The notes under the pieces: generated by a model
The model's input: the letters and a program-made list of their open reading frames with translations, nothing else
Databases searched by the model: none
Told to the model about the DNA's origin: nothing
Shown: positions 27,971-37,397 of the stretch, one piece after another
How the letters are laid out: every line of letters begins with the position of its first letter
How positions within the stretch are numbered: the stretch's first letter is position 1
Translations under genes and position numbers: made by a program
From: Pelomonas aquatica
GTDB taxonomy: Bacteria > Pseudomonadota > Gammaproteobacteria > Burkholderiales > Burkholderiaceae_C
Direction of reading: 5' to 3'
Assembly: GCF_026712205.1 (NCBI RefSeq)
Contig: NZ_JAPPUW010000031.1
Location: 1 to 50,154 of the forward strand
Length of the DNA: 50,154 nucleotides

Positions 27971-30214
27971 ATGGAAATCTATCTCGACGCCAACGCCACG
28001 ACACCCGTCCTCCCCCAGGCCCGCGAGGCAGCCCTGGCCGCGATGGCCGAGGATTTCGGCAACCCCAGCAGCATCCACAGCACCGGGCTGAAGGCGAGGG
28101 CGCTGATGGACGGCGTGCGTGCCCGCGCGCGGCGCGTGCTGGGCGCCGGCAGCGGCAAGCTGCTGTTCCTGAGCGGCGCCACCGAGGGCATACAGACGGC
28201 CGTTCTGTCCACGCTGAGCGCACTGCGCGAACGGTCGCAGGGACCTGAGCTGCTGCTCTACGGCGCGACCGAGCACAAGGCCGTGCCCGAGGCGATCCGG
28301 CACTGGAACGCGCTGCTGGGGCTGGGCCTGCGGCTGCTGGCCATCCCGGTCGGCCGCGACGGCCGCCATGACCTGGCCTGGCTGCGCGAGCATGCGCCGC
28401 ATGCCGGCCTCGTCTGCACGATGGCGGCGAACAACGAGACCGGCGTCATCAGCGACCTGGACGGCATCGAGGCCGCCCTGGCCGGCAGCGCGGCGCTGTG
28501 GATGGTGGACGGCGTGCAGGCGCTGGGCAAGCTACCGCTGCGCCTGGCCGAGCGCCGCATCGACTACGCGCCGTTCTCGGGCCACAAGCTCTATGCGCCC
28601 AAGGGCATCGGCCTGCTGTATGTGCGCGACGGCGCGCCGTTCACGCCGCTGCTGGCCGGTGGCGGCCAGGAGGGCGCGCTGCGTTCGGGCACCGAGAACA
28701 TGTCCGGCATCGCGGCGCTGGGCGCCGTGCTGGCCGCGCTGGAGGAGGGCGGCAGCTTCCGCGACCCCGCGACGCAGGCCGCCTGCCGCGACCGCCTCGC
28801 CACCGCGCTGCAGCAGGCCTTCCCGGGCCTCGTCTTCAACGCGCCGCCCGAGCTCTGCCTGCCGACGACGCTGAATTTCGCGGTGCCGGGCCTCAGCTCC
28901 AAGCTGCTGCTGGATCTGTTCGACGCGGCCGAGATGCGCGTCAGCGGCGGCTCCGCCTGCAGTGCATCGAAGGCCCAGCCCAGCTATGTGCTGCAGGCCA
29001 TGGGCCTGCCGGCCTGGCAGGCGGCATCGGCCGTGCGGCTGTCGTTCGGGCCGGTGGCGGACGCCGCCTTCATCGACGAGGCCTGCGCGCGCATCCGCGT
29101 CTGCGGCGAGTCGCTGCGCGAAAGCTGCCTGGACCCGAGCGCGCCCGGCCATGCGCTGCCGGTCGACGGGCTGACGCGCTTCGTCGTCGACGGCGCCTGC
29201 TGCTATCTGCTGGCCGACGCCGCCAGCCGCCGCGCCGTCGTCATCGACCCGCTGCCCGAGCTGACCGGGCGCCTGGCGCAATGGCTGCGCTGCCAGGGCT
29301 ACGCGCTGGCGGCGGTGCTCGACACGCACAGCCATGGCGACCATGCCTCCTCCGCAGCGGAGCTGCTGGCTGCAACGCAGAAGCCGCGCGGCGATGTCGA
29401 CGGACTGGGCTGGCCGAGCGGCGCGGACGCGATCGAACTCGGCGCGTTGAGGCTGACGCGCCTGCACATCCCCGGCCACACGCAGGACTCCACCGCCTAT
29501 CTGCTCCACGACACCCAAGGGCTCCGCCTGGCCTTCGTCGGCGACACCGTGATGCCCGGCGCTTTAGGCCGCAGCGACTTCGAGCAGAGCGCGCCGCAGG
29601 CCTATGGCGGCTCGCTGCGGCGGCTGGAGCAGGCCGTCGGCCCGCGCACGCTGCTGCTGCCGGGGCACGACTATGACGACCGCTTCGCCAGCACGCTGGC
29701 CGTGGAGTGCGCGGCCCAGCCGCTGCTGGCCGATGTGCTCGGCGGCCGCCTGGACGACGCCGGCTTCGCGGCGGCCAAGGCGCAGCTGGAGCAGGGCCTG
29801 GCGCTGACGGCCTACCAGACCGTCGCCTGCGGCGCCCGCGTGGACAGCGGCTGCCCGCTGGCCTCCAGCGAGCTGAGCATGGCCGCGCTGACGCAGCTGG
29901 CCGGCGAGCACCCGGGCCTGCTGCTGGTGGACGTGCGCGAGCCCTATGAGCAGAGGCTGGGCCAGGCGCCGGAGCTGGGCGTGCCGGTGCGGCGCGAGGC
30001 CGTCGCGCTGTCGGGCCTGCCCGATGCGCTGGCGCGCTGGATCGCGCTGCCGGCCGGCACGCCCGTCGTGTTCTTCTGCCGCAGCGGCAACCGCAGTGCC
30101 CAGGCCGCGCAGGCGCTGCGCCGCCTGGGGCACGAGCAGGCCTGGAGCCTGGGCGGCGGCCTGGCGCTGTGGCCCCGCATCACGGCGGCGGCCGACGCGG
30201 CCTTCGCGATCTGA
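27971..30214 (+). CDS. Cysteine desulfurase / metallo-beta-lactamase / rhodanese fusion
   Basis: This 747-aa protein joins three sulfur domains. Residues about 1-380 are a class V aminotransferase of the NifS/IscS type (EIYLDANATTPVLP), with PLP Lys206 in SGHKLYAPKG and catalytic Cys330 in GGSACSAS. Residues about 395-600 are a metallo-beta-lactamase fold like persulfide dioxygenase (ETHE1), with His453, His455, Asp457 and His458 in DTHSHGDHAS and later ligands in IPGHTQD, VGDTVM and LPGHDYDD. Residues about 640-747 are a rhodanese with Cys703 in FFCRSGNRSAQ. Known chemistry would let one chain take sulfur from cysteine as persulfide, oxidise it to sulfite and transfer sulfur to or from thiosulfate. 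That pathway is inference. The start at ATG 27971 fits the domain edge. Confidence 0.93.
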   Translation: MEIYLDANATTPVLPQAREAALAAMAEDFGNPSSIHSTGLKARALMDGVRARARRVLGAGSGKLLFLSGATEGIQTAVLSTLSALRERSQGPELLLYGATEHKAVPEAIRHWNALLGLGLRLLAIPVGRDGRHDLAWLREHAPHAGLVCTMAANNETGVISDLDGIEAALAGSAALWMVDGVQALGKLPLRLAERRIDYAPFSGHKLYAPKGIGLLYVRDGAPFTPLLAGGGQEGALRSGTENMSGIAALGAVLAALEEGGSFRDPATQAACRDRLATALQQAFPGLVFNAPPELCLPTTLNFAVPGLSSKLLLDLFDAAEMRVSGGSACSASKAQPSYVLQAMGLPAWQAASAVRLSFGPVADAAFIDEACARIRVCGESLRESCLDPSAPGHALPVDGLTRFVVDGACCYLLADAASRRAVVIDPLPELTGRLAQWLRCQGYALAAVLDTHSHGDHASSAAELLAATQKPRGDVDGLGWPSGADAIELGALRLTRLHIPGHTQDSTAYLLHDTQGLRLAFVGDTVMPGALGRSDFEQSAPQAYGGSLRRLEQAVGPRTLLLPGHDYDDRFASTLAVECAAQPLLADVLGGRLDDAGFAAAKAQLEQGLALTAYQTVACGARVDSGCPLASSELSMAALTQLAGEHPGLLLVDVREPYEQRLGQAPELGVPVRREAVALSGLPDALARWIALPAGTPVVFFCRSGNRSAQAAQALRRLGHEQAWSLGGGLALWPRITAAADAAFAI

Positions 30215-30235
30215 CGGCCCCTGAATTCGACTGTT

Positions 30236-31336
30236 TCATCGCGAAGCAGTCGGCGAGGGGCTGAGGGACTCGGCCACCCACTCGGCGATGGCCAGCGCCG
30301 CGGTCAGCCCCGGCGACTCGATGCCGAACAGGTTGACGAGGCCGGGCGCGACGTCGATGCGGAAATCCGCCGCCGGCTCGCCCGGGCCCGTGAGCTTGGG
30401 CCGGATGCCGCTGTAGGCCGGCTGCAGCGCGCCCTGCGGCAGGCCCGGCCAGTAGCCGCGCGCCTCGGCCTCGAAGGCCGGCGCCAGCGCGGGGTCGACG
30501 GCGTAGTCCAGCGTGGCCGGGTCGGTGCCGGGCAGCCATTGCACGTCGGGCCCGAAGCGCGCCTGGCCGCCCAGGTCCAGCGTCAGGTGCACGCCCAGGC
30601 CGCCGTCCACCGGCAGCGGGTAGATCAGGTGCTTGAACGGCGCCCGGCCGGCCAGCGCGAAATAGTGGCCGCGCGCAAAGCGCAGCGCCGGTGCGTCGCA
30701 ACCCAGCGAGCGGGCCAGTTCCGCCGCGAACAGCCCGGCCGCGTTGACGACGCAGCGCGCGCCCAGCTCGAAATCGCCCACTCGCAGCCGCCAGCCGCCG
30801 CCATCGCGCACGCCGCCGCTGACGCGGCTGGCCAGCGCGAGCGTGGCGCCGGCGTGCTCGGCGTCGCCCAGCAGCGCCGTCATCAGGCCGTGGCTGTCGA
30901 CGATGCCGCTGGACGGCGACAGCAGCGCGCCGGCGCAGTCCAGCGCCGGCTCCAGGGCCAGCGCCTGCGCGTGGTCCAGCAGCCGCAGGTCGTCCACGCC
31001 ATTGGCCGCGCCCTGTTCGGCAATGCGGGCCAGCCGCGGCAGGTCGGCCGCGCGTGTCGCGACGACGAGCTTGCCGCAGCGGCCGTGCGCCACGCCGCGT
31101 GCCGCGCAGTAGGCGTAGAGCAGGGCCTTGCCGCGCACGCACAGCCGCGCCTTCAGGCTGCCGGCGGGGTGGTAGAGCCCCGCGTGGATGACCTCGCTGT
31201 TGCGCGACGAGATGCCCGTGCCGATGGCGCCGGCCGCTTCGATGATGAGCACCTCGCGCCCGCGCAAGGCCAGCTCGCGGGCCACCGCGAGGCCGACGAC
31301 GCCGGCGCCGATGACGGCGATTTCCACGTGGTCCAT
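30236..31336 (-). CDS. FAD-dependent oxidoreductase, L-2-hydroxyglutarate oxidase-like
   Basis: This DAO-family flavoprotein has 366 aa. The FAD loop is [19 protein letters not shown], and the next conserved block, [15 protein letters not shown], resembles L-2-hydroxyglutarate dehydrogenase/oxidase (LhgO, L2HGDH). Other segments are [17 protein letters not shown] and AYSGIRPKL near the C-terminus. E. coli LhgO is longer (about 420 aa, from memory), so this is a shorter relative and the substrate is only suggested. It is downstream of aminopeptidase P on the same strand, with 18 nt between. It ends 21 nt from the convergent fusion gene. Confidence 0.85.
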   Translation of the reverse strand: MDHVEIAVIGAGVVGLAVARELALRGREVLIIEAAGAIGTGISSRNSEVIHAGLYHPAGSLKARLCVRGKALLYAYCAARGVAHGRCGKLVVATRAADLPRLARIAEQGAANGVDDLRLLDHAQALALEPALDCAGALLSPSSGIVDSHGLMTALLGDAEHAGATLALASRVSGGVRDGGGWRLRVGDFELGARCVVNAAGLFAAELARSLGCDAPALRFARGHYFALAGRAPFKHLIYPLPVDGGLGVHLTLDLGGQARFGPDVQWLPGTDPATLDYAVDPALAPAFEAEARGYWPGLPQGALQPAYSGIRPKLTGPGEPAADFRIDVAPGLVNLFGIESPGLTAALAIAEWVAESLSPSPTASR

Positions 31337-31354
31337 CGCCGCCCAGGTCGGGGG

Positions 31355-33172
31355 TTAGGCCGCCAGCGGCTCCGTGCGCGCCAGCAGCCAGGCCAGCGCC
31401 GGGCCGCTGACCAGCGGCTGCAGGCGCGCACGCACGGTGGCGTGGTAGTCGTTCAGCCAGGCGATCTCGTCGGCGCGCAGCAGGCTGGCGTCGATGCAGC
31501 TCGTGGCGATGGGGCAGAGCGTCAGCGTCTCGAATTCGAGCATCTCGCCAAAGGCGTTCTTCTCCGGCGTGTCGATGGCGACGTTGAGCACCAGGTTCTC
31601 GATGCGCACGCCCCACTGGCCCGGCCGGTAGAGGCCCGGCTCGATGCTGGTGATCATGCCGGGCTCCATCGCCATGGCCGGCTCGGCGACGGCCTTGGAG
31701 ATGCTCTGCGGGCCTTCGTGCACATTCATGAAATAGCCCACGCCGTGGCCGGTGCCGTGGCCGTAGTCCAGGCCGTGTTCCCACAGCGGCGCGCGGGCGA
31801 TGGCGTCGAGCATGGGGCTGAGCGTGCCGCGCGGGAAGCGCGTGCGCGACAGCGCGATGGTGCCCTTGAGCACCAGCGTGTAGTCGCGCTTCTGCGCGGC
31901 GCTGACGCTGCCGATGGGCCAGACGCGGGTGATGTCCGTCGTGCCGCCGAGGTATTGGCCGCCGGAGTCGAGCAGCAGCAGGCCGTCGCCCTCGATCTGC
32001 GCGAAGGACTCGGGCGTGGCGCGGTAGTGGGGCAGGGCGCCGTTGGCCATCCAGCCGGCAATCGTCGAGAAGGACGGGCCGACGAAGCCGGGGCGCCGGC
32101 GGCGCGCGGCGGTCAGCCGGGTGTCGATGTCCAGCTCGCTCCAGCGCTCGCCGCGTGCCAGCGCGGCCTCGAACTCGGCATAGAACTCGCACATGGCCGC
32201 GCCGTCCCGGGCCATGGTCTCGCGGACGAACTCGGCCTCGGCGGCGGTCTTGCGGCTCTTCAGCAGCGTGCTGGGGTTGATCTGCTCGACGACGCTGACG
32301 GCAGCCGGCACAGCCTCGCGCAGGCCCAGCGTCACGCGGCGCGGGTCGATCAGCAGCCTGGCGCCGGCCGGCAGCGCGGCCAGGGTGGCTGCGGCCTGGC
32401 CGTAGGGCGCGAGCTGGATGCCGTCCGCGCTCAGGCGGGCGGCCGCGTCGGCCGGCACCTTGCCATCGCCGACGAAGAGGCGGCCGCCCTGCGCATCCAG
32501 CAGCAGGTGGGCGATGAAGACGGGGTTGCACTCGACGTCGCTGCCGCGCAGGTTCAGCAGCCAGGCCACATCGTCCACGGTGGAGACGAGATGGTGGGTG
32601 GCGCCGACCGAGGCCATGGCCTGGCGCACGCGGGCCAGCTTGTCGGCGCGCGACACGACGGCCTGCGGGAGCTGGTGCTCGTAGATGGCGTCGGCGGGCA
32701 GGCCGGGGCGGTCGTCCCAGGCGGCCTGCAGCAGGTCCACGTCGCTGCGCAGCGTGACGCCGGCACGCTGCATCGCGGCGCGCAACGTGTTCGCCAGCGC
32801 CAGGCCCAGCACCTGGCCGTCCACGGCCAGCGCCTGGCCGGGCTGCAGCGTCTTGGCGATCCAGTCGATGTAGAGCGTCGAGGCGCCCGAGTTCATCTTC
32901 TCGAGCTGGATGCCGCTGCCCGCGATCTGGGCCTCGGCCTGGGCCCAGTAGCGGCTGTCGGCGAACAGCGCGGCGCGGTCGCGCGTGACGACCAGGCTGC
33001 CCACCGAGCCGTTGAAGCCCGACAGCCATTCGCGGCCCTGCCAGCGGCCGGGCAGGTATTCGGAGAGATGGGGGTCGCTGGAGGGCACGAGCACGGCGTG
33101 CAGGCCCTGGGCGATCAGCGCGTCGCGCACGCGCTCGATGCGCAGTCGGGTTTCGGAGGTGCGGGTGTCCAT
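31355..33172 (-). CDS. Xaa-Pro aminopeptidase (M24B), long form
   Basis: This metallopeptidase removes N-terminal residues before proline. It has 605 aa, the long three-domain form also found in eukaryotes. Two creatinase-like N-terminal domains (about 1-310) precede the pita-bread catalytic domain. Metal ligands are visible in LDSGGQYLGGTTDITRVW (two Asp), GTGHGVGYFMNVHEGPQ (His) and the two C-terminal glutamates near SIEPG and TLCP. The start at 33172 (MDTRTSETRLRIERVRDALI) fits the family. It is likely cytoplasmic, as no signal peptide is seen. Confidence 0.94.
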   Translation of the reverse strand: MDTRTSETRLRIERVRDALIAQGLHAVLVPSSDPHLSEYLPGRWQGREWLSGFNGSVGSLVVTRDRAALFADSRYWAQAEAQIAGSGIQLEKMNSGASTLYIDWIAKTLQPGQALAVDGQVLGLALANTLRAAMQRAGVTLRSDVDLLQAAWDDRPGLPADAIYEHQLPQAVVSRADKLARVRQAMASVGATHHLVSTVDDVAWLLNLRGSDVECNPVFIAHLLLDAQGGRLFVGDGKVPADAAARLSADGIQLAPYGQAAATLAALPAGARLLIDPRRVTLGLREAVPAAVSVVEQINPSTLLKSRKTAAEAEFVRETMARDGAAMCEFYAEFEAALARGERWSELDIDTRLTAARRRRPGFVGPSFSTIAGWMANGALPHYRATPESFAQIEGDGLLLLDSGGQYLGGTTDITRVWPIGSVSAAQKRDYTLVLKGTIALSRTRFPRGTLSPMLDAIARAPLWEHGLDYGHGTGHGVGYFMNVHEGPQSISKAVAEPAMAMEPGMITSIEPGLYRPGQWGVRIENLVLNVAIDTPEKNAFGEMLEFETLTLCPIATSCIDASLLRADEIAWLNDYHATVRARLQPLVSGPALAWLLARTEPLAA

Positions 33173-33257
33173 GGCCAGGACCTTTTCTGAGTCGAAGCCG
33201 CAAGTTTAGTTTTGTAGCCCCGGCCCTGCCGTTCGGCAGGGGGCGGGGCGTGCCGTC

Positions 33258-34466
33258 TCAGGCCAGGGCCCGGGCGGGCGTCAGCAGCCGCTCCATCAGC
33301 TCGCGCACGCTGCGGATCTGGCTGCCGAAGGGCAGGGCACCGCTGCCGCGGAAGAACAGGCCCTTCTTCACGTCGCCGCGCAGCGCGGCGGCGAGCTGGT
33401 TGTCGATGCAGAACTGGCCCCAGTCCTTGAAGCCGTCGCGCAGGCCGCACTGGGCCAGGCAGTCGAAGGCCTTGGTGCAGCGCTGCTTGACCTGGGCGAC
33501 GGCTTGCAGCCGGCTCTCCAGGCGCAGATAGGTCTTCAGCCAGGGCGTGGCCACGGCGCGCGCCGGCAGGCCGGCCACGCTGGTGAACTCGATCATGTCC
33601 TCGTCGCGCGCCTCGGCCAGCACGCGCTTGAACTCGGCGTCGGCATCGCCCTCGGTCGTCACGGCGAAGGGCGTGCCCAACTGCACCGCGTCGGCGCCCA
33701 GGGCCTGCAGGCGGCTGATGTCCTCGAAGCTGCGCACGCCGCCGGCCGCGATCAGCGGGATCTCGCGCTCGATGCCGGCCTGGCGGAAGAATTCCTTGCA
33801 GGCGGGCAGCACCTGGTCGAAGTCGAAGCGGCGGTCATTGACGTCGGCGATGCGCGCGGCGCCCAGGTGGCCGCCGGCCAGGCGCGGGTGCTCGATGACG
33901 ATGGCGTCCGGCAGGCGCTTCTTGCGCTCCCATTTCTTGACGATGAGCTGCACGCCGCGCGCATCGCTGAGGATGGGGATGAGCAGGGCCTTGGGGTGGC
34001 CCTGGGCCAGGTCGGGCAGGTCCAGCGGCAGGCCCGCGCCGACGACGACGGCATCCACGCCCGCGGCCAACGCGCGCTTGACCGAGGTCGCGTACTCGCT
34101 GACGGCACGCATCACGTTCAACGCCACCAGGCCGCGGCCCTGCGAGCGCTCGCGGGCGCCGGCGATTTCGCGGTCCAGCGCCACGAGGTTGGCCTCGTTG
34201 ATGCGGCGCTTGGCCTCCTCGCCGGCATTGCAGCCTTCGGTGGCTTCCATCAGGTCGGGGTGCAGGCGGCGCAGGTCCACCGAGCTGATCGTGCCCATGC
34301 CGCCGTCGGCGGCCACGGCCCCGGCCAGGCGCTGGGCGCTGACGCCCACGCCCATGCCGCCCTGCACGACGGGCAGCAGCTCGCGCCCGCCCAGTTGCAA
34401 CGGCTTCAGGCCGGAGCGCACGAGCAGGGCGCCGAGTTCTTGGGAGATGTGCGGGAAGGGGTTCAT
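33258..34466 (-). CDS. Nitronate monooxygenase-like FMN protein
   Basis: This protein of about 402 aa belongs to the NPD/nitronate monooxygenase group of FMN TIM-barrel enzymes, which oxidise nitronates or reduce quinones. Visible segments are PVVQGGMGVGVSAQRLAGAV, DAVVVGAGLPLDLPD, IVIEHPRLAGGHLG and PLIAAGGVRSFEDISRLQALGADAVQLGTPF (given here in pieces of the barrel). The ATG at 34466 (MNPFPHISQELG) is preferred over a longer frame. The C-terminus has several cysteines (RCTKAFDCLAQCGL), which may hold a metal or structural disulfide. It sits between kynA and aminopeptidase P; no link to tryptophan breakdown is evident. Confidence 0.88.
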   Translation of the reverse strand: MNPFPHISQELGALLVRSGLKPLQLGGRELLPVVQGGMGVGVSAQRLAGAVAADGGMGTISSVDLRRLHPDLMEATEGCNAGEEAKRRINEANLVALDREIAGARERSQGRGLVALNVMRAVSEYATSVKRALAAGVDAVVVGAGLPLDLPDLAQGHPKALLIPILSDARGVQLIVKKWERKKRLPDAIVIEHPRLAGGHLGAARIADVNDRRFDFDQVLPACKEFFRQAGIEREIPLIAAGGVRSFEDISRLQALGADAVQLGTPFAVTTEGDADAEFKRVLAEARDEDMIEFTSVAGLPARAVATPWLKTYLRLESRLQAVAQVKQRCTKAFDCLAQCGLRDGFKDWGQFCIDNQLAAALRGDVKKGLFFRGSGALPFGSQIRSVRELMERLLTPARALA

Positions 34467-34574
34467 CGGCGGGCCAGGTTGACGAGCAGAAACGTCGCAG
34501 CCTAGGCCTTGCCGCCGACCGTCGCCTTGACCCAAGTCATCGACAGCGCAAGTTAGGCGCTTGCTCTCACCCTC

Positions 34575-35402
34575 TCAGAGCTCGGTGCGCAGCGTCCACA
34601 GCTCCGGGAAGAGCACCACGTCCAGCATCTTGCGCAGATAGCTGACGCCGCCGGTGCCGCCGGTGCCGCGCTTGAAGCCGATGACGCGCTCCACCGTCGT
34701 CACGTGCCGGAAGCGCCAGAGGCGGAAGGCGTCCTCAAGGTCCACCAGCTCCTCGCCCATCTGGTAGAGGTCCCAGTGGTCCTGCGGCGCGCGGTAGACG
34801 GTCAGCCAGGCCTGCTTGACGCCCTCGTCGGCGGCATAGGGCTCGGTCCAGTCGCGCTGCAGCCGCGCGGCCGGCACCGCGATGCCGCGGCGGGCCATCA
34901 GCTTCAGCACCTCGTCGTAGAGCGATGGCGCCTCGAAGGCCTCCTGCACCTGGGCCAGCAGGTCGGGCCGGTGCTCGTGGGGCTTGAGCATGGCGGCGTT
35001 CTTGTTGCCCAGCATGAACTCGATGCGCCGGTACTGCGCGCTCTGGAAGCCGCTGCTCTTCGCCAGATAGGGCCGGATGGCGCTGTACTCGGGCGGCGTC
35101 ATCGTGGCCAGCACGTCCCAGGCATGCACCAGCTGCTCCATGATGCGCGACACGCGGGCCAGCATCTTGAAGGCCTCGGGCAGGCGGTCGGCGGCCACGT
35201 TGGCGACCGCCGCGTGCAGCTCGTGCAGCATCAGCTTCATCCACAGCTCCGAGGTCTGGTGCTGCACGATGAAGAGCATCTCGTTGTGGTCGGGCGAGAG
35301 CGGCTTCTGCGCGCTCAGGATGGCGTCGAGCTGCAGGTAGTCGCCATAGCTCATGTCCCGGGAGAAATCGAGCTGGGCGCCGTGGTGTTCCAGGGGCGTC
35401 AT
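34575..35402 (-). CDS. kynA: Tryptophan 2,3-dioxygenase
   Basis: KynA is a heme enzyme that opens the indole ring of tryptophan to give N-formylkynurenine. The 275-aa protein matches the family length and shows [56 protein letters not shown] and [20 protein letters not shown] with the C-terminal [12 protein letters not shown]. It is the third gene of the kynB-kynU-kynA set, starting 3 nt after the kynU stop. Together the three convert tryptophan to anthranilate and alanine. Confidence 0.97.
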   Translation of the reverse strand: MTPLEHHGAQLDFSRDMSYGDYLQLDAILSAQKPLSPDHNEMLFIVQHQTSELWMKLMLHELHAAVANVAADRLPEAFKMLARVSRIMEQLVHAWDVLATMTPPEYSAIRPYLAKSSGFQSAQYRRIEFMLGNKNAAMLKPHEHRPDLLAQVQEAFEAPSLYDEVLKLMARRGIAVPAARLQRDWTEPYAADEGVKQAWLTVYRAPQDHWDLYQMGEELVDLEDAFRLWRFRHVTTVERVIGFKRGTGGTGGVSYLRKMLDVVLFPELWTLRTEL

Positions 35403-35405
35403 GGG

Positions 35406-36659
35406 TCAGGTCACCTTTGAGCGGCTGGTGAATTCGGGGGCGTCCCAGGATCGGGTGGCGACGATGTCCGCCAGCGTGTCCACCGCGCGCACCACGTCGG
35501 CGAAGCCGTTGTAGAGCGGCGCGAAGCCGAAGCGCAGCAGCTCGGGGTCGCCGGCGCGGAAGTCGCCGATGAAGCCGCGAGCGATCAGCGCCTGCATCAC
35601 CGCATAGCCGTCCGTGCCGCGCGGCAGGCTGAACGACACCTGCGAGCCGCGCATCGCCGCGTCGCGCGGCGTCGCGATGACGGCGCCGGGCACTCGTGCT
35701 TCCACGCTGTCGATGAAGGCTTCGGTCAGCGCCAGCGACTTGTTGCGCAACGCCTTCATGCCGCCCAGCTTCTGGGCGGCGTCGAAGACGTCCAGCGCCG
35801 TGTCCAGCCCCGTCGCGGCCAGCACCGCGGGCGTGCCGCACTGGTACTGCTGGATGCCCGGCGCGGGCTGGTAGTCGCTGTCGAAATCGAAGGGGTTGGC
35901 ATGGCCCATCCAGCCGGTCAGCGGCTGCCAGACCTGGCCCTCGTGGCGCGGGTGCATCCACACGAAGGCCGGCGCGCCGGGGCCGCCGTTCAGGTACTTG
36001 TAGCCGCAGCCGATGGCGAAGTCCGCCGCGGCGCCGAGCAGGTCGATGGGCACCGCGCCTGCGCTGTGGCACAGGTCCCAAACGGCCAGCGCGCCGGCCT
36101 GGTGGGCCCAGCGCGTCAGCAGGCCCATGTCGTGCATGCGGCCGCTGCGGTAGTTCACATGCGTCAGCATCAGCACCGCGCAGCGCTCGTCCAGCAGCGG
36201 CGGGATGTCCTCCGGCCGCTCGGCCAGGACCAGCTCGCCGCCATGCGCGCGCGCCACGCTCTGCGCGATGTAGTTGTCGGTCGGGAAGTTGCTGCGCTCG
36301 CTCACCACCACGCGGCGCTTGCCTTGCTGCAACTGCAGCGCCGCGTGCAGCACCTTGTAGAGGTTGATGGAGGTCGAGTCCGCCACCAGCACCTCTCCCG
36401 GGCGGGCGCCCAGCCACGGTGCCAGCCGGTCGCCCAAGCGGCGCGGCAGGTCGATCCAGCCGGCGGTGTTCCAGCTCTTGATGAGGTCCCGGCCCCATTC
36501 CTGCTCCACCGCGCGCCGGATGCGCTCGGGCGTGGCGCGGGGCAGGGCGCCGAGCGAGTTGCCGTCGAGATAGGTCACGCCGTCGGGCAGCGTGAAGAGG
36601 TCGCGCAAGCTGCGCAGGGGGTCGGCGGCGTCGAGCCGCTTGGCGTCGTCGATGTTCAT
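35406..36659 (-). CDS. kynU: Kynureninase
   Basis: KynU is a PLP enzyme that cleaves kynurenine to anthranilate and alanine. It has about 417 aa. Family blocks include YLDGNSLGALPRATPERI, ADSTSINLYKVLHAAL, the PLP-binding Lys221 in GCGYKYLNGGPGAPAF and QPLTGWMGHANPFDF. The start ATG 36659 overlaps the kynB stop by 4 nt (ATGA), so the two are coupled. Confidence 0.97.
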   Translation of the reverse strand: MNIDDAKRLDAADPLRSLRDLFTLPDGVTYLDGNSLGALPRATPERIRRAVEQEWGRDLIKSWNTAGWIDLPRRLGDRLAPWLGARPGEVLVADSTSINLYKVLHAALQLQQGKRRVVVSERSNFPTDNYIAQSVARAHGGELVLAERPEDIPPLLDERCAVLMLTHVNYRSGRMHDMGLLTRWAHQAGALAVWDLCHSAGAVPIDLLGAAADFAIGCGYKYLNGGPGAPAFVWMHPRHEGQVWQPLTGWMGHANPFDFDSDYQPAPGIQQYQCGTPAVLAATGLDTALDVFDAAQKLGGMKALRNKSLALTEAFIDSVEARVPGAVIATPRDAAMRGSQVSFSLPRGTDGYAVMQALIARGFIGDFRAGDPELLRFGFAPLYNGFADVVRAVDTLADIVATRSWDAPEFTSRSKVT

Positions 36660-37297
36660 TTCAGTTCCCTCAGGACGGCGCGCACCGGGGAGGCACAGGC
36701 GCCTTGGAGTTTGAGTGGCAGGGCGATCAATTCGTAGTCGCCCTCGGGCACGTCGTCGAGCACGAGGTTCTCCAGCACGCGCAGGTCGTGGCGGCGCAGC
36801 TGCTGGTGGCTGCTCAGCACCTTGGAGTCGGCCGGGTCCACGCTGGGCGTGTCGATGCCGATCAGGCGCACGCCGCGCGCGGCCAGCCACTCGACGGCCT
36901 CGGGCGCATAGGCCGTGAAGGCGGGGTTCCAGCGGGTGTCGGCACGCTCGCAGCAGCGCACCAGCACGCGCGGGGGGAGGCCTTCTTCCGCGTGTTGCAG
37001 GTGCTCGACCGTGACCAGCGGCGCGGCACCGATGGCGTGGATGACGCGGCAGCGGCCGAGATAGCTGTCCAGCGGCACGTCGGCAATCGCCGGCGCGTCG
37101 TTCGCGTAGTGCAGCGGCGCATCGGCATGCGCGCCGACATGCGGCGACATCGTGATCGCGCTGAGGTTGACCGGGCAGCCGGGCGACAGCCGCGCCGTCC
37201 AGCGCAGGCTGTAGGGCTCGTCGCCCGGGAAGATGGGCGCATCGGGCGCGACGGTGGGGGAGATGTCCCACAGGCGTGGGCAGGGCTTGGAAGGCAT
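36656..37297 (-). CDS. kynB: Kynurenine formamidase
   Basis: KynB hydrolyses N-formylkynurenine to kynurenine and formate. The 213-aa form starts MPSKPCPRLWDISP, close to the length of Pseudomonas KynB (213 aa, from memory); ATG 37312 would add five residues. The cyclase-type metal site HxGxHxDxxxH is complete (His53, Gly55, His57, Asp59, His63 in SPHVGAHADAPLHY). The C-terminus, VLDDVPEGDYELIALPL and PVRAVLREL, is typical. It is first in the kyn set; an orphan binding-protein gene ends about 100 nt upstream on the same strand. Confidence 0.95.
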   Translation of the reverse strand: MPSKPCPRLWDISPTVAPDAPIFPGDEPYSLRWTARLSPGCPVNLSAITMSPHVGAHADAPLHYANDAPAIADVPLDSYLGRCRVIHAIGAAPLVTVEHLQHAEEGLPPRVLVRCCERADTRWNPAFTAYAPEAVEWLAARGVRLIGIDTPSVDPADSKVLSSHQQLRRHDLRVLENLVLDDVPEGDYELIALPLKLQGACASPVRAVLRELK

Positions 37298-37397
37298 GGC
37301 GGGCGGCACCATAGCTTTGCCGGAACCTTCGTGGTGTCGGTTAATTCCAACTGCCTGTCAACTCGGGCCGGGCGCCCCCCTGGAGTCCGGTCCGGGC

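Noticed and set aside
30539-33190. Plus-strand open frame of over 880 codons
   Set aside because: It lies opposite two well-supported genes (FAD oxidoreductase and aminopeptidase P) and its product has no recognisable domains.
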